Source of the DNA: Microbacterium faecale
Lineage (GTDB): Bacteria; Actinomycetota; Actinomycetes; Actinomycetales; Microbacteriaceae
NCBI RefSeq assembly: GCF_014640975.1
Contig: NZ_BMHO01000001.1
Coordinates: 692,166-756,165 of the forward strand
Length of the DNA stretch: 64,000 nt
Direction: 5' to 3'
The notes under the pieces are model-generated. The model had not been told where the DNA came from, made no database searches, and saw only the letters and a program-made list of their open reading frames with translations. Made by a program: the position numbers and the translations under genes. Position 1 is the stretch's first letter; each line of letters starts with the position of its first letter. Below are positions 49,137-58,660 of the stretch, in pieces.

Positions 49137-49771
49137 GGTTCTGCGTCTCTTCCTTCCTCGCCGGAGAGGTGCCGCCGGGGCTCGTTCGCGCCGCTCGCCT
49201 CGGTTGAGCCACCGGAGCGGAGGATGCGCGCTCGAGCCGACTCCAGATGCTCAGGTGTGTCGATGTCGTGCATCGTGCCGGGCGGCGCATCGACCACGGT
49301 GACGTCCAGGCCGTCGTACAACCGCTTCGCGGGGGCGTTGGTGACATCGCCGAGCTCGTCCAGCCGTGCCCGCAGCAGCGATTCGGGCCAGGCCGCGCAG
49401 AGAAACTGCAGCCGACCCGTCTCGTCGCGCGCCATGGCCGGCGCATGGGCGACGAGCTGACGGAGAAATCGCTGGTCGAGGAACGGCATGTCGCCGGCCA
49501 GGAGCAGGACCACGCGGGTCGGTTCTTCGGGAACCGCCGCGACCCCGGACGCGATACCCGCGACCGGACCGGCGAACGGCGGATCCTCGCGCACGACCAG
49601 CGCCGCGCGGGTGAGGCCGTCGGCGAGGCCGGCCACGACCATCGGTCCGGGAGGGGCAGCCGCAACCACCCGGTCGATGATCGACGCGCCGTCGATGAGC
49701 AGTGCGGGTTTGTTCGGCATGCCCAGCCGCGAGGAGCGACCGCCGGCCAGCACCACCGTCAGCGTCTCCAC
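49133..49771 (-). CDS. MobA-like nucleotidyltransferase (molybdenum cofactor guanylyltransferase family)
   Basis: The 212-residue protein has the nucleotide-binding start LTVVLAGGRSSRLGMPNKPALL, in parts LAGGRSSRLG and PNKPAL, and a LLLAGDMPFLDQRFL segment with the metal-binding Asp. MobA attaches GMP to molybdopterin; other family members act on different cofactors. No other molybdenum genes are in the window. Start GTG 49771 has TAGGCT six bases upstream, fitting a leaderless transcript. It forms an operon with the ASCH gene. Confidence 0.78.
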   Translation of the reverse strand: METLTVVLAGGRSSRLGMPNKPALLIDGASIIDRVVAAAPPGPMVVAGLADGLTRAALVVREDPPFAGPVAGIASGVAAVPEEPTRVVLLLAGDMPFLDQRFLRQLVAHAPAMARDETGRLQFLCAAWPESLLRARLDELGDVTNAPAKRLYDGLDVTVVDAPPGTMHDIDTPEHLESARARILRSGGSTEASGANEPRRHLSGEEGRDAEP

Positions 49772-49922
49772 GGCCCGAGCCTACTGTCCCGTGCACGACT
49801 ACGGCAGCGAGCGGACGGCGACGGCACGACACCGTGCGATCCGGTGATCATCCGCCTTCCGGTGCCGTCGTCCTGCGGCGACGGCATGGACGCCGTGGGT
49901 GGCTTACCCAGCGGGAGGGGGT

Positions 49923-51218
49923 TCAGCTCGCGCGGTAGTCGGAGCTCGCCGGGCACTCGGCGGGAGGCTCGGCCGACGTGATGTGCGGGCGCACGTCGAT
50001 GCCGAACAGCGTCTCGACCGCATCGAACACCTCGTCGGCGCGACCATCCACCGCGGCCTCCTGTGCGCGCACGGTGGGCGTGTGCAGCAGCATGCCGGTG
50101 AAGTGCCGCAGCGCCTCGGCGATGTCCTCCGCGTGCTCGCGGTTCTTCCCGCGCTCCAGCTCGCGCTCGAGCACCTCGAAGACGTGCTTGCGCAGACCCA
50201 CGACGGCGGGTTGGGCGGCCTGTCGACGTCGGTCGCCGGCGAACTTCGAAGCGGCCTCACGCACGATCTCGCGGGCGGCGTCGGTCGCCTGCAGTTCCTC
50301 AAGCGGCGCGTGCAGCCGGATCGTCTCGAGGTCGAGCAGCGTGATGCCCGCCACGTCGCCGACGTCCGGGTGCACGTTGCGCGGCAGTCCGAGGTCGATG
50401 ACGAAAGCGGATCCGTCGAAGCCGCCGGCCGCGAGCGTCGCGGCGGTCAGCACCGGCTCCTCGCGGCTCGTGCACGTGATGACGATGTCGCTCGTGGCCG
50501 CCGCGGTCGGGAACGCGGCGTGCGACGTCTGGCTCAGGCCGTGCTTGGTCGCGAACTGCTCGCGGCCCGACGGCGAGTACACCGTGATGTCGCGCACGCC
50601 GTGGTCACGCAGCGCGGCGAGCGTGGCCGCCGCGTAGGAGCCGGTGCCCACGAGCAGCACGCGCATGGTCGACCAGTCAGCGATGCGGCTATCGGCGAGA
50701 TCGAGGGCGAGGCGCACCAACGAGCGGCCCGCGCGGCCCAGGGCCGTGCTGTTCTTCACCGCTTTCTGCGTCTCGGTCGCGCGCTGGAAGAGACGCTCGA
50801 GGTCGCGGGTCGTCGTTCCCTGCGTGCGGGCCTCGCCGAGCGCGCGGCGCACCTGCCCGCCGATCTCGCCCTCGCCGACGACGACCGACTCGAGCCCGGA
50901 CGCGACGGCGAAGAGGTGCTCGGCGACCTTGGCGCCCTGCGTGACCTCGTAGCTGCCGTTCAGTTCACTGCCGTCGATGCCGGTGGCCTTCGCGAGCGCG
51001 TCGCGCACGGCAACGAGCGCCGTCGCGCGACTCTCGTCGGATCCGCCGCTGACGTCGAGATACGCCTCGAATCGATTGCACGTCGACAGCACGACCGAAC
51101 CTGCGATCGCGGGATCGTCGGCGGCAATGAGGGGGTTCAGCGGTTCCGCGTGAGCGCTCAGTCGTTCGAGGAGCTCGAACGGAGCGGTCTTGTGACTCGC
51201 GGACACACAAAGAAGCAC
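49923..51218 (-). CDS. hemA: Glutamyl-tRNA reductase
   Basis: The 431-residue enzyme reduces glutamyl-tRNA to glutamate-1-semialdehyde, the first committed step of C5 heme synthesis. Cys47 in LSTCNRFEAY is the nucleophile. The GVGEGEIGGQV-like stretch (VVGEGEIGGQVRRAL), the NADPH fold VLLVGTGSYAAATLAAL and a helical dimerisation tail follow. Start GTG 51218 lies directly against GGAGG, too close for normal ribosome binding. TAGAAT six bases before the GTG suggests a leaderless transcript instead. It is divergent from hemE. Confidence 0.95.
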   Translation of the reverse strand: MLLCVSASHKTAPFELLERLSAHAEPLNPLIAADDPAIAGSVVLSTCNRFEAYLDVSGGSDESRATALVAVRDALAKATGIDGSELNGSYEVTQGAKVAEHLFAVASGLESVVVGEGEIGGQVRRALGEARTQGTTTRDLERLFQRATETQKAVKNSTALGRAGRSLVRLALDLADSRIADWSTMRVLLVGTGSYAAATLAALRDHGVRDITVYSPSGREQFATKHGLSQTSHAAFPTAAATSDIVITCTSREEPVLTAATLAAGGFDGSAFVIDLGLPRNVHPDVGDVAGITLLDLETIRLHAPLEELQATDAAREIVREAASKFAGDRRRQAAQPAVVGLRKHVFEVLERELERGKNREHAEDIAEALRHFTGMLLHTPTVRAQEAAVDGRADEVFDAVETLFGIDVRPHITSAEPPAECPASSDYRAS

Positions 51219-51338
51219 CCTCCGATTCTACACGCCGTCGAAACAAGATCTGAATGGTTCCAGGGAACGAAGCCTCGCCGCCCGCCAACGCGACCGCGCT
51301 CTCGGGGGATCCCGAATCGCCGGTGGGAAGATGGAGCC

Positions 51339-52376
51339 ATGTCTCTCATCGATGCCCCGCTCCTGAGTGCGCTCCGCGGCGAGCGCCCCGAGACGACCCC
51401 CATCTGGTTCATGCGCCAGGCGGGTCGTTCGCTCCCCGAGTATCGCGAGCTTCGCGTCGGCACCGAGATGCTCGACGCGTGCCTCACCCCCGACATGGCC
51501 GCGGAGATCACGCTGCAGCCCGTCCGCCGGCACGGCGTCGACGCGGCCATCTTCTTCAGTGACATCGTCGTGCCGCTCAAGATGATCGGCATCGACGTCG
51601 AGATCGTGCCGGGTCGCGGGCCGGTGTTCGCCGACCCCGTGCGCACGGCCGCTGACGTCGACCGGATCACGAGCATCCCCGCGGAGGAGGTCGTCGCTGC
51701 CGCCGATCCGATCCGCGAGGCGGTGCGGATCACGACCGACGAGCTGCACCCGCAGGGCGTTCCACTGATCGGGTTCGCGGGCGCTCCGTTCACGCTCGCC
51801 GCCTACCTGATCGAGGGCGGCCCGTCGAAGGACCACCTCCGTGCGCGCGCCATGATGCACGCCGACCCGCAGTCGTGGGACCGGCTCGCGGGCTGGCTCA
51901 GCGACGTGGCCGCCGCCTTCCTCTCGGTTCAGGTCGAGGCCGGCGCGTCGGCCGTCCAGCTGTTCGATTCCTGGGCCGGGTCGCTCTCGCCCGCGGACTA
52001 TCGCCGCTTCATCGCGCCCCATTCGGCCCGCGCGCTCGACGAGATCACCCAGGTGCCGCGGATCCACTTCGGCGTCGGCACCGGCCCCATCCTCGCGGAC
52101 ATGACGCTCGACGGATCCGTCGACGCCGTAGGCGTGGACTGGCGGCTCGGTCTCGACGAAGCGGCGCGCATCGTCGGACAGGACATCACGCTGCAGGGCA
52201 ACATCGACCCCGCCCTGCTGCAGGCGCCCTGGCCCGTGCTCGAGGAGCACGTGCGCGAGGTCGTCGCCGCAGGTCGCGCCGCACGCGGTCACATCGTCAA
52301 CCTCGGCCACGGCGTTCCGCCCGAGACCGACCCGACCGTGCTGACGCGCATCGTCGAGCTGGTGCACGCGCTGTGA
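51339..52376 (+). CDS. hemE: Uroporphyrinogen decarboxylase
   Basis: The 345-residue enzyme converts uroporphyrinogen III to coproporphyrinogen III. The N-terminal signature PIWFMRQAGRSLPEYRELR, GFAGAPFTLAAYLIEGG and the GNIDPALL C-terminal motif are present. The Asp needed for decarboxylation is in the FFSDIVVPL segment. ATG 51339 is preceded by GGAG. It is the first gene of the main heme operon and overlaps the next gene as GTGA. GTTCCAGGGAAC in its upstream region is a small dyad of unknown meaning. Confidence 0.96.
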   Translation: MSLIDAPLLSALRGERPETTPIWFMRQAGRSLPEYRELRVGTEMLDACLTPDMAAEITLQPVRRHGVDAAIFFSDIVVPLKMIGIDVEIVPGRGPVFADPVRTAADVDRITSIPAEEVVAAADPIREAVRITTDELHPQGVPLIGFAGAPFTLAAYLIEGGPSKDHLRARAMMHADPQSWDRLAGWLSDVAAAFLSVQVEAGASAVQLFDSWAGSLSPADYRRFIAPHSARALDEITQVPRIHFGVGTGPILADMTLDGSVDAVGVDWRLGLDEAARIVGQDITLQGNIDPALLQAPWPVLEEHVREVVAAGRAARGHIVNLGHGVPPETDPTVLTRIVELVHAL

Positions 52377-53887
52377 GCGACGAGGCCTACGACCTCGCTG
52401 ACCTGCACGAGCGGGCCGAGGATGCTCGCGTCGTCGTGGTCGGTGCAGGAATCGGCGGCCTCGTCGCGGCCCGCGAGATCGCGAAGCTCGGCATCGGCGT
52501 CACGCTCGTCGACGCCGCGGACGCCCCCGGAGGCGCCATCCGCTCGGCGCGTGTCGCGGGACTGATGCTCGACCTGGGGGCCGAGAGCTTCGCCACGCGC
52601 GGTGACCACGTCGAGCGCCTGCTCGACGACCTCGGGCTCGCGGACGAGGTCGTCACCCCCGGCACGGGAGCCGGCGGCGCGTGGGTCGCGGGCGTCCCGG
52701 GCGTCGGCGCCGCACCGCTTCCCGTGGGCGGCATCCTCGGCATCCCCGCCAACCCTTTCGCCGATGACGTGCGTCGCGTTCTCGGCTGGCGCGGTGTCTG
52801 GCGCGCGTATCTCGATCGGATTCGTCCGGTGCTCACGATCGGCCACGCTCGCTCCCTCGGCGAGCTCGTCGGATCGCGCATGGGCGCCAAGGTGCGCGAC
52901 CGCCTCGTGGCGCCCGTGACGACGGGCGTCTATTCCGCAACAGCTGACGATATCGACCCCGACATCGCCGCCCCCGGCCTCAACGCGGCCGTCACACGCG
53001 CCGGATCGCTCTCCGGAGGCGTCGCCGCGCTTGTCGCCGACCGCCAGGTCGCGCCGGGCGGAGCCGTGCGGGGACTCCGCGGCGGGATGGGCAGGCTCGT
53101 GACCGCCCTCGTCGACGACATCGTCGAGCTCGGCGGCGAGGTTCGCCCCGGGGTGCGCGCGCTGGCGATTGAGCGCGCGGACGCGACCGAGCCCGAGGAT
53201 CCGGAACCCATCGACGACGCCGAGCAGAGCCCGCGTGCGTGGCGCGTCACGCTCGCCGACGAGGACGCGCTCGCCGCAGACGCCGTCATCGTCGCGACCG
53301 AAGAAGCGCCCGCACGCCGCCTCGTCGCGCCGATCGCCGACGGCCTCGCGGCGGATCCGCCTGCCCCGGGCCCTGCGATCGCGATCGTCACGCTCGTCGT
53401 TCGCAGCGACGCCCTCGACGCCGCTCCGCGCGGCACCGGCGTGCTCACCGTCCCGGGATCCCACCGCGCCAAGGCGCTCACCCACACGACCGCGAAGTGG
53501 CAGTGGGTGGCCGACGAAGCGGGCGCCGGCGTGCACGCGCTGCGCGTGTCGTTCGGGTCCGCGGACGGACCGCCCGCGACCGACGGCCTCTCCGCGGCGG
53601 ATGCCGCGACCCTCGCGCTCGCGGAGGCGTCCGCGCTGCTCGGCGTCGATCTCGACCGCACGGCACTCATCGCCTCGCGCGTGGAGCGCTTCGCGCAGTC
53701 GCAGCCCGCGTCGACCATCGGCCAGGCCGAGCGCACGCGCTCCGCTCGTGCCGCGATCCGCTCAGCCCCCACGATCGGGGCGGTCGGCGCGTGGCTCGCG
53801 GGCACCGGCCTCGCGCAGGTCGTGCCCGACGCGATCGCGGAAGCCGACCGGATCCGTCGCGCGGTGCTGTTTCCCGAATCCGACTGA
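52373..53887 (+). CDS. hemY: Protoporphyrinogen/coproporphyrinogen oxidase (HemY/CgoX type)
   Basis: The 504-residue FAD oxidase has VVVVGAGIGGLVAAREIA (residues about 21-38), GLMLDLGAESFA and a C-terminal PTIGAVGAWLAGTGLAQVV FAD motif. In Gram-positive bacteria that also carry hemQ this enzyme oxidises coproporphyrinogen III (CgoX). Start GTG 52373 overlaps the hemE stop. An acidic loop (EPEDPEPIDDAEQS) is inserted in the middle. Ferrochelatase, the step between this enzyme and HemQ, is not in the window. Confidence 0.93.
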   Translation: MSDEAYDLADLHERAEDARVVVVGAGIGGLVAAREIAKLGIGVTLVDAADAPGGAIRSARVAGLMLDLGAESFATRGDHVERLLDDLGLADEVVTPGTGAGGAWVAGVPGVGAAPLPVGGILGIPANPFADDVRRVLGWRGVWRAYLDRIRPVLTIGHARSLGELVGSRMGAKVRDRLVAPVTTGVYSATADDIDPDIAAPGLNAAVTRAGSLSGGVAALVADRQVAPGGAVRGLRGGMGRLVTALVDDIVELGGEVRPGVRALAIERADATEPEDPEPIDDAEQSPRAWRVTLADEDALAADAVIVATEEAPARRLVAPIADGLAADPPAPGPAIAIVTLVVRSDALDAAPRGTGVLTVPGSHRAKALTHTTAKWQWVADEAGAGVHALRVSFGSADGPPATDGLSAADAATLALAEASALLGVDLDRTALIASRVERFAQSQPASTIGQAERTRSARAAIRSAPTIGAVGAWLAGTGLAQVVPDAIAEADRIRRAVLFPESD

Positions 53888-53968
53888 ATTTTCAAGGGGC
53901 CTGCATCATTCCACTTCGGGAATGTAACGTAGCTGTCGAAGCTCTTCGGACTCATCTAGGGGGTACCC

Positions 53969-54307
53969 ATGCGAGGAAAGCTCGGTCTGATCGTCGGCCT
54001 CGGCATCGGCTATGTGCTCGGCACCCGCGCGGGTCGCGCGCGCTACGAGCAGTTGAAGGCACAGGCTGAAAAGGTCTGGGAGCTCGACGCCGTGCAGAAG
54101 CAGGTTGGCAAGGCGAAGGATTTCGCGCAGCAGAGCGCGATGACGATCCCGCGCGTCGCGTGGGACGGCCTCACCAAGGTCGCCAAGGCGGCCGCGGAGA
54201 CCTCGGGATCCGCCGAGGACAAGGCTGAGGCCGCCGCGGGCGAGGCGAAGACGGCGGCTCGCAAGACGAAGACCGCGGTCTCCGAGGCAAAGAAGGCAGC
54301 CGACTGA
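53969..54307 (+). CDS. YtxH-like small protein
   Basis: The 112-residue protein has one N-terminal hydrophobic segment (LGLIVGLGIGYVLGTRAG) and a long Ala/Lys/Glu-rich helical tail. This is the layout of YtxH-type envelope-stress proteins. GGGGGT precedes the ATG. It shares one base with the next gene. It is the first of three small genes that stand between hemY and hemQ. Confidence 0.78.
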   Translation: MRGKLGLIVGLGIGYVLGTRAGRARYEQLKAQAEKVWELDAVQKQVGKAKDFAQQSAMTIPRVAWDGLTKVAKAAAETSGSAEDKAEAAAGEAKTAARKTKTAVSEAKKAAD

Positions 54308-54729
54308 TGGCCCGCGACCGACAGGCATCACCCCTGCGCGACCGCGCCGACGACGGCCTGTTCACGCTGATCGGCGACGTTCCCGATCTCGTCAAGAACC
54401 TGCTCAAGGCCGAGCTCGACGCGATCAAGAAGTACGTCGGCACGCTCGTCAAGCACGGCGGCTGGACCGCGATCTTCGCGATTGCGGCGCTGTTCTTCCT
54501 GTTCTGGACGATCCCCGCGTTCCTCGCGTTCCTGATCATCCTGCTCGCCCTGTGGCTGCCGCTGTGGGCCTCCGCGCTCATCGTGCTCGGCATCGGCATC
54601 GTGATGATCGCCCTCTGCGGCATCTGGGCATACGTGCGCCACGTGCGCGCCATCATGAAGCTCGAGAGCCCCGGACAGGCGGCGAAGGCCGACGCGGCGA
54701 TCGTGAAGGAGTTCGCGGATGAGTTCTGA
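54307..54729 (+). CDS. Actinobacterial holin-X-type membrane protein
   Basis: The 140-residue protein has a short soluble N-terminus and two strongly hydrophobic segments (AIFAIAALFFLFWTIPAFLA and ALIVLGIGIVMIALCGIWAY). This is the pattern of the phage-holin-3-6/actinobacterial holin-X family, found in many chromosomes without phage. Its role is unknown. It overlaps the next gene by 11 bases, so the three small genes are one unit. Confidence 0.78.
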   Translation: MARDRQASPLRDRADDGLFTLIGDVPDLVKNLLKAELDAIKKYVGTLVKHGGWTAIFAIAALFFLFWTIPAFLAFLIILLALWLPLWASALIVLGIGIVMIALCGIWAYVRHVRAIMKLESPGQAAKADAAIVKEFADEF

Positions 54730-54985
54730 GTCCTCTCCCACGGTCGTCCCGAGCGGCATCTCGGATCCCGTGCAGCTGGCGCGCGCCGAGCTGAAGGCCG
54801 CGCTCGCCGCGATCGAGATCAAGGCGAACTATCCCAAGCGCATCTCGAACGCGACCGACCGCGCCGTGCGCAAGGCGCGCGCGGTCGCCGCCAGCCGGCC
54901 CGTCGCGGCGCTCGCGGGCATCGTCGTGGGATCCGCCGCAGCGGGCTCCGCCGTATGGGCACTGGCGCGCGCGATCTCGCGCTGA
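54719..54985 (+). CDS. DUF3618-like small protein
   Basis: The 88-residue protein has an amphipathic N-terminal helix (DPVQLARAELKAALAAIEIK) and a single C-terminal membrane segment (ALAGIVVGSAAAGSAVWALA), as in DUF3618 proteins. These often accompany holin-X and YtxH-like genes. It overlaps the previous gene and ends 58 bases before hemQ. Confidence 0.72.
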   Translation: MSSESSPTVVPSGISDPVQLARAELKAALAAIEIKANYPKRISNATDRAVRKARAVAASRPVAALAGIVVGSAAAGSAVWALARAISR

Positions 54986-55043
54986 TTGAGCGTTCGCACA
55001 GGCAGGATTACCCTCATCGGCTCCAGAGGAGCAAGATGGAGGC

Positions 55044-55721
55044 ATGCCCGAAAACTCTGCTCCCTCCGGTGATAACTTCAGCCTCTGGACCGTCTGGCGA
55101 CGTGATCCGCAGCGCTCGGTCGCCGCGGACGACGCCGGCGAGCTCGCCGCCCTCGTCGAGGAGCTGAGCGCCGACGGCGTGACGATCCGCGGCTTCTACG
55201 ACGTCAGCGGAATGCGCGCCGACGCCGATCTCATGGTGTGGTCGCACGGGCCGAGCGCCGAGCAGCTGCAGGATGCGGTCCGCCGCCTGCGCCGCACGAG
55301 CCTCCTCGAGACGCTCCTGCCGACGTGGAGCGCCATGGCCGTGCACCGCGACAGCGAGTTCAACAAGGCCCACATCCCCGGCTACCTGCGCGGCGAGCAC
55401 GCGCGTGACTGGCTCGTGGTGTACCCGTTCGTGCGCAGCTACGACTGGTACCTCCTGCCCGACGACGAGCGCCGCCGCATGCTCGCCGACCATGGCCGCC
55501 GCGGTGCCGCCTTCAAGAGCGTCGTGGCGAACACGATGCCCGCCTTCGCGCTCGGCGACTACGAGTGGATGCTCCCCATGGAGTCCGACTCTCTCACCGA
55601 CCTCGTCGACATGATGCGCGACCTGCGCTACACCGATGCACGTCTCCACGTCCGCGAGGAGCTGCCGTTCTACACCGGACGCCGCATCGAGGTCAGCGAC
55701 GTCGCGGACGTATTGAGGTAA
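55044..55721 (+). CDS. hemQ: Coproheme decarboxylase (HemQ/ChdC)
   Basis: The 225-residue chlorite-dismutase-fold enzyme oxidatively decarboxylates coproheme III to heme b. The YPFVRSYDWY stretch (residues 127-136) holds the catalytic Tyr, and the MPAFALGDYEWML region follows the proximal side. The absence of the distal Arg typical of chlorite dismutases supports the heme role. ATG 55044 has TGGAGG upstream. With hemY it shows that this organism uses the coproporphyrin-dependent pathway. It is followed by hemC after 3 bases. Confidence 0.93.
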   Translation: MPENSAPSGDNFSLWTVWRRDPQRSVAADDAGELAALVEELSADGVTIRGFYDVSGMRADADLMVWSHGPSAEQLQDAVRRLRRTSLLETLLPTWSAMAVHRDSEFNKAHIPGYLRGEHARDWLVVYPFVRSYDWYLLPDDERRRMLADHGRRGAAFKSVVANTMPAFALGDYEWMLPMESDSLTDLVDMMRDLRYTDARLHVREELPFYTGRRIEVSDVADVLR

Positions 55722-55724
55722 GTC

Positions 55725-56765
55725 ATGACGAACGAAATGACGCCGATCCGCCTCGGAACCCGACGCAGCAGGCTCGCGGTCGCGCAGTCGGGGACGGTCG
55801 CGCGCGAACTGGAACGCGTCTCAGGTCGCCCGGTCGAGCTGGTGCAGATCACGTCCGAGGGCGACACGAACCGTGCCTCGCTCGCCTCCCTTGGCGGAGC
55901 CGGCGTCTTCGCGACGCGGCTGCGCGAGGCGCTAAGGGCGGGGGAGTGCGACATCCTCGTGCACTCCCTGAAGGATCTCCCGGTCGAGCAGCCGCCCGGG
56001 CTCGTGATCGCCGCCACGCCTCCGCGTGCCGACGCCCGCGACGTCGTCATCACGCGCGACGGCATCACGCTCGACGAGCTTCCGCCGGGGTCGCGCATCG
56101 GCACGGGATCCCCGCGCCGCATGGCGCAGGTGCGGCGCGCCAACCCGCAGGCGGCCGTGCATGACCTGCGCGGCAACATCGACTCCCGGATGGGCCGCGT
56201 CCGCGACGACGAGCTCGACGCCGTCATCCTCGCCGCTGCCGGTCTCGTCCGTACCGGATCCGATGATGCCGAGATCCCCACGGTCGCCGGCCTGAGCGTC
56301 GAACCCCGCGTGCTCTCGTCCTGGCCGACAGCCGCGGGGCAGGCCGCGCTCGCCGTCGAGACCCTCACGGACGCGGATCCGCAGCTGCTCGCCTGGCTCG
56401 GCGAGCTCGACGCCCCGCTGACGCGATTCGCGGTCACGCTTGAGCGTGCGGTGCTCGGGGGGATCGAGGCCGGCTGCCACGCGCCGGTCGGGATTCACGC
56501 GCAGACCTCCGACGGCACCGTCCACGTGCGGGCCGGCGTCTACGACGATGAATCTCACAATGATGTCACGCTTGACCATTCTGAGCGCCTCGATGGCTTC
56601 GAATCCCTGATCGAGGGGTATATTCAGGCACGAGGCAGCGGCGCTGCTGCCGACAGCTCGGGCCTGACGGTCCGGGCACGCGAGATCGGATCTGAGCTCG
56701 CGCGTCGGCTGTTGCGCTATGGGGCAGCCGACATCGTGAACAGAGAGGCGGCCCCATCTTCATGA
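55725..56765 (+). CDS. hemC: Porphobilinogen deaminase (hydroxymethylbilane synthase)
   Basis: The 346-residue enzyme joins four porphobilinogens. Key segments are LGTRRSRLAVAQS, VHSLKDLPVEQP, GTGSPRRMAQVR and DLRGNIDSRM. The dipyrromethane cofactor Cys is Cys251 in IEAGCHAPVG. The C-terminus is somewhat longer than in E. coli HemC. It overlaps hemD as ATGA. Confidence 0.96.
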   Translation: MTNEMTPIRLGTRRSRLAVAQSGTVARELERVSGRPVELVQITSEGDTNRASLASLGGAGVFATRLREALRAGECDILVHSLKDLPVEQPPGLVIAATPPRADARDVVITRDGITLDELPPGSRIGTGSPRRMAQVRRANPQAAVHDLRGNIDSRMGRVRDDELDAVILAAAGLVRTGSDDAEIPTVAGLSVEPRVLSSWPTAAGQAALAVETLTDADPQLLAWLGELDAPLTRFAVTLERAVLGGIEAGCHAPVGIHAQTSDGTVHVRAGVYDDESHNDVTLDHSERLDGFESLIEGYIQARGSGAAADSSGLTVRAREIGSELARRLLRYGAADIVNREAAPSS

Positions 56766-57598
56766 CGAAGGAAGCCAAGGCGGAGAAACCCCTCACCGGG
56801 TGGCGCGTGCTCGTGCCGCGCGGTGGCCCGTGGGGTGACGATGTCGCGGCGCGGCTGCGTGCGCAGGGCGGGGTCCCTGTCGTGTCGCCGCTGATCAACT
56901 TCGCTCCTCCCGAAGACAGCACGCAGCTGGAGCACGTCATCGCCGAGCTGGCGGCCGGGCAGTACGCCTGGCTGACCGTGACGAGCGCGACCACGGTCGA
57001 CGTCCTGTACGCCTACGGCGCGCAGATCCCGCAGACGACGAAGATCGCCGCCGTCGGCGAGACGACTGCCGCCGCGCTCTCGGCGGTCGGGTACCCGGTC
57101 GACCTCGTGCCCGAGCACGACAACTCGGCCGAAGGCATGGCCGCCGAGATGATCGCGCTCGAGCCCTCACCCAAGCGGATCCTGTGCCTGCGCAGCGAGA
57201 TCGCCAAGCCGGTGCTCTCGGTTCGTCTCGAAGAGGCCGGGCACGACGTCAACGCCGTTGTCGCCTATCGCACGGTCGGCGTCCCCGCGACCGATCGTGT
57301 CCTCCGTGACGTCAACAACGGCCGCATCAACGCGATCCTCGTCACGAGTGGATCCGTCGCGCGCCAGGTGCGCGAGCAGTTCGCGCAGATCCCCGATCAG
57401 ACGGTCATCGCCGCGATCGGTCCCCAGACGGCTCACGACGCCTCGGGCGTCGACCTCCCGATTCAGGTGATCGCCCCGGAACGCACCGTCGAGTCGCTCA
57501 TCGACGCGCTCGCTGGCATCCCCGTGCCGCCGCCCACGCCCGACGCGCTGCAGATTCCGCCGACCGACGTCCTCGATCTCCGCGAGGAGAAGGAGTGA
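56762..57598 (+). CDS. hemD: Uroporphyrinogen-III synthase
   Basis: The 278-residue protein of the HemD fold begins [19 protein letters not shown] and has the [13 protein letters not shown] and [14 protein letters not shown] (here [14 protein letters not shown]) segments. Sequence is weakly conserved in this family, but position between hemC and hemB is decisive. It closes and inverts ring D of hydroxymethylbilane. Both ends overlap their neighbours by 4 bases. Confidence 0.92.
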   Translation: MTKEAKAEKPLTGWRVLVPRGGPWGDDVAARLRAQGGVPVVSPLINFAPPEDSTQLEHVIAELAAGQYAWLTVTSATTVDVLYAYGAQIPQTTKIAAVGETTAAALSAVGYPVDLVPEHDNSAEGMAAEMIALEPSPKRILCLRSEIAKPVLSVRLEEAGHDVNAVVAYRTVGVPATDRVLRDVNNGRINAILVTSGSVARQVREQFAQIPDQTVIAAIGPQTAHDASGVDLPIQVIAPERTVESLIDALAGIPVPPPTPDALQIPPTDVLDLREEKE

Positions 57599-58578
57599 GC
57601 TTCCCCACCCACCGTCCGCGTCGCCTGCGCCAGTCGGCGCCGGTGCGCCGTCTGATGGCGGAGACGCGCGTCGCTCCCGCGCAGCTCGTGCTGCCGATGT
57701 TCGTCCGCGAGGGGATCTCCGAGCCGCGGCCGATCTCGTCGATGCCCGGGCAGGTGCAACACACGCTCGACTCGCTGCGTCGCGCGGCCGTCGACGCGGC
57801 GGAGGCGGGCATCGGCGGGCTCATGCTCTTCGGTGTTCCCGCCGTGCGCGATGCGACCGGAAGCGGCGCCGTCGACCCGAACGGGATCCTCAACCTCGCG
57901 GTCGGCGAGATCGCGCGAGAGGTCGGCGACGCACTCGTCGTGCAGACCGACCTGTGCCTCGACGAGTTCACCGACCACGGCCACTGCGGCGTGCTGACGC
58001 CGTCCGGGGCCGTCGACAACGACGCGACCCTCTCCCGGTACGCCGAGATGGGCGTCGCGCAGGCGCGGGCGGGATCGCAGCTGCTCGGGCTCAGCGGCAT
58101 GATGGACGGCCAAGTCGCCGCCGTGCGCGAGGCGCTCGACGAGGAGGGCTTCACCGACACGATCCTGATGGCCTACTCCGCGAAGTACGCCGGCGCGTTC
58201 TACGGGCCGTTCCGCGAGGCCGTCGACTCCCGGCTGACGGGCGATCGCCGCACGTACCAGATGGATCCACCCAACGCGCGGGAGGGCGTGCGTGAGGCCT
58301 TGCTCGACATCGAGGAGGGCGCCGACATCGTCATGGTCAAGCCCGGCCTGCCGTACCTTGACGTGCTCGCCGACGTGCGCGGATCCGTGGACGTGCCGGT
58401 GTGGGCCTATCAGGTGTCGGGCGAGTACTCGATGGTCGAGGCGGCCGCCGAGAAGGGGTGGCTCGACCGCCGCGCGACGGTGCTCGATTCGCTCACGTCG
58501 TTCGCGCGCGCGGGCGCCGACGCGATCCTCACCTACTGGGCTGTCGAGGCCGCGGGGTGGATCCGCGAGGACGCGTAA
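57595..58578 (+). CDS. hemB: Delta-aminolevulinic acid dehydratase
   Basis: The 327-residue enzyme condenses two 5-aminolevulinates to porphobilinogen. Schiff-base lysines are Lys197 ([13 protein letters not shown]) and Lys249 (MVKPGLPY). The metal loop reads [14 protein letters not shown], a mixture of Cys and Asp rather than the full Zn (three Cys) or Mg (Asp) type. Start GTG 57595 overlaps the hemD stop. It is the last gene before the glycosidase module. Confidence 0.96.
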   Translation: MSFPTHRPRRLRQSAPVRRLMAETRVAPAQLVLPMFVREGISEPRPISSMPGQVQHTLDSLRRAAVDAAEAGIGGLMLFGVPAVRDATGSGAVDPNGILNLAVGEIAREVGDALVVQTDLCLDEFTDHGHCGVLTPSGAVDNDATLSRYAEMGVAQARAGSQLLGLSGMMDGQVAAVREALDEEGFTDTILMAYSAKYAGAFYGPFREAVDSRLTGDRRTYQMDPPNAREGVREALLDIEEGADIVMVKPGLPYLDVLADVRGSVDVPVWAYQVSGEYSMVEAAAEKGWLDRRATVLDSLTSFARAGADAILTYWAVEAAGWIREDA

Positions 58579-58616
58579 CACCCACCGACACCTCGCCGAC
58601 CGGTCCCGGGAGCGGC

Positions 58617-58645
58617 TATAATTGTTGCCTATCAGACCAAATTAG
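58617..58645 (+). promoter_or_regulatory. Promoter and operator of the GH3 module
   Basis: TATAAT at 58617-58622 is a perfect -10 box. The dyad GCCTA-N11-TAGGC (about 58627-58647, containing TCAGACCAAAT) lies just downstream, where a sugar-responsive repressor could block transcription. No regulator gene is adjacent. GGCTGGAG precedes ATG 58661. Confidence 0.55.
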
Positions 58646-58660
58646 GCTGGAGTGTCGACG

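Noticed and set aside
49790..49870. Terminator between hemA and the MobA-like gene
   Set aside because: GACGGCAC/GTGCCGTC can pair but with a bulge and long loop; too weak to list.
51257..51268. GTTCCAGGGAAC upstream of hemE as a fourth island operator
   Set aside because: Arms match but the spacing is 2 bases and not 7, and the location is in housekeeping genes.
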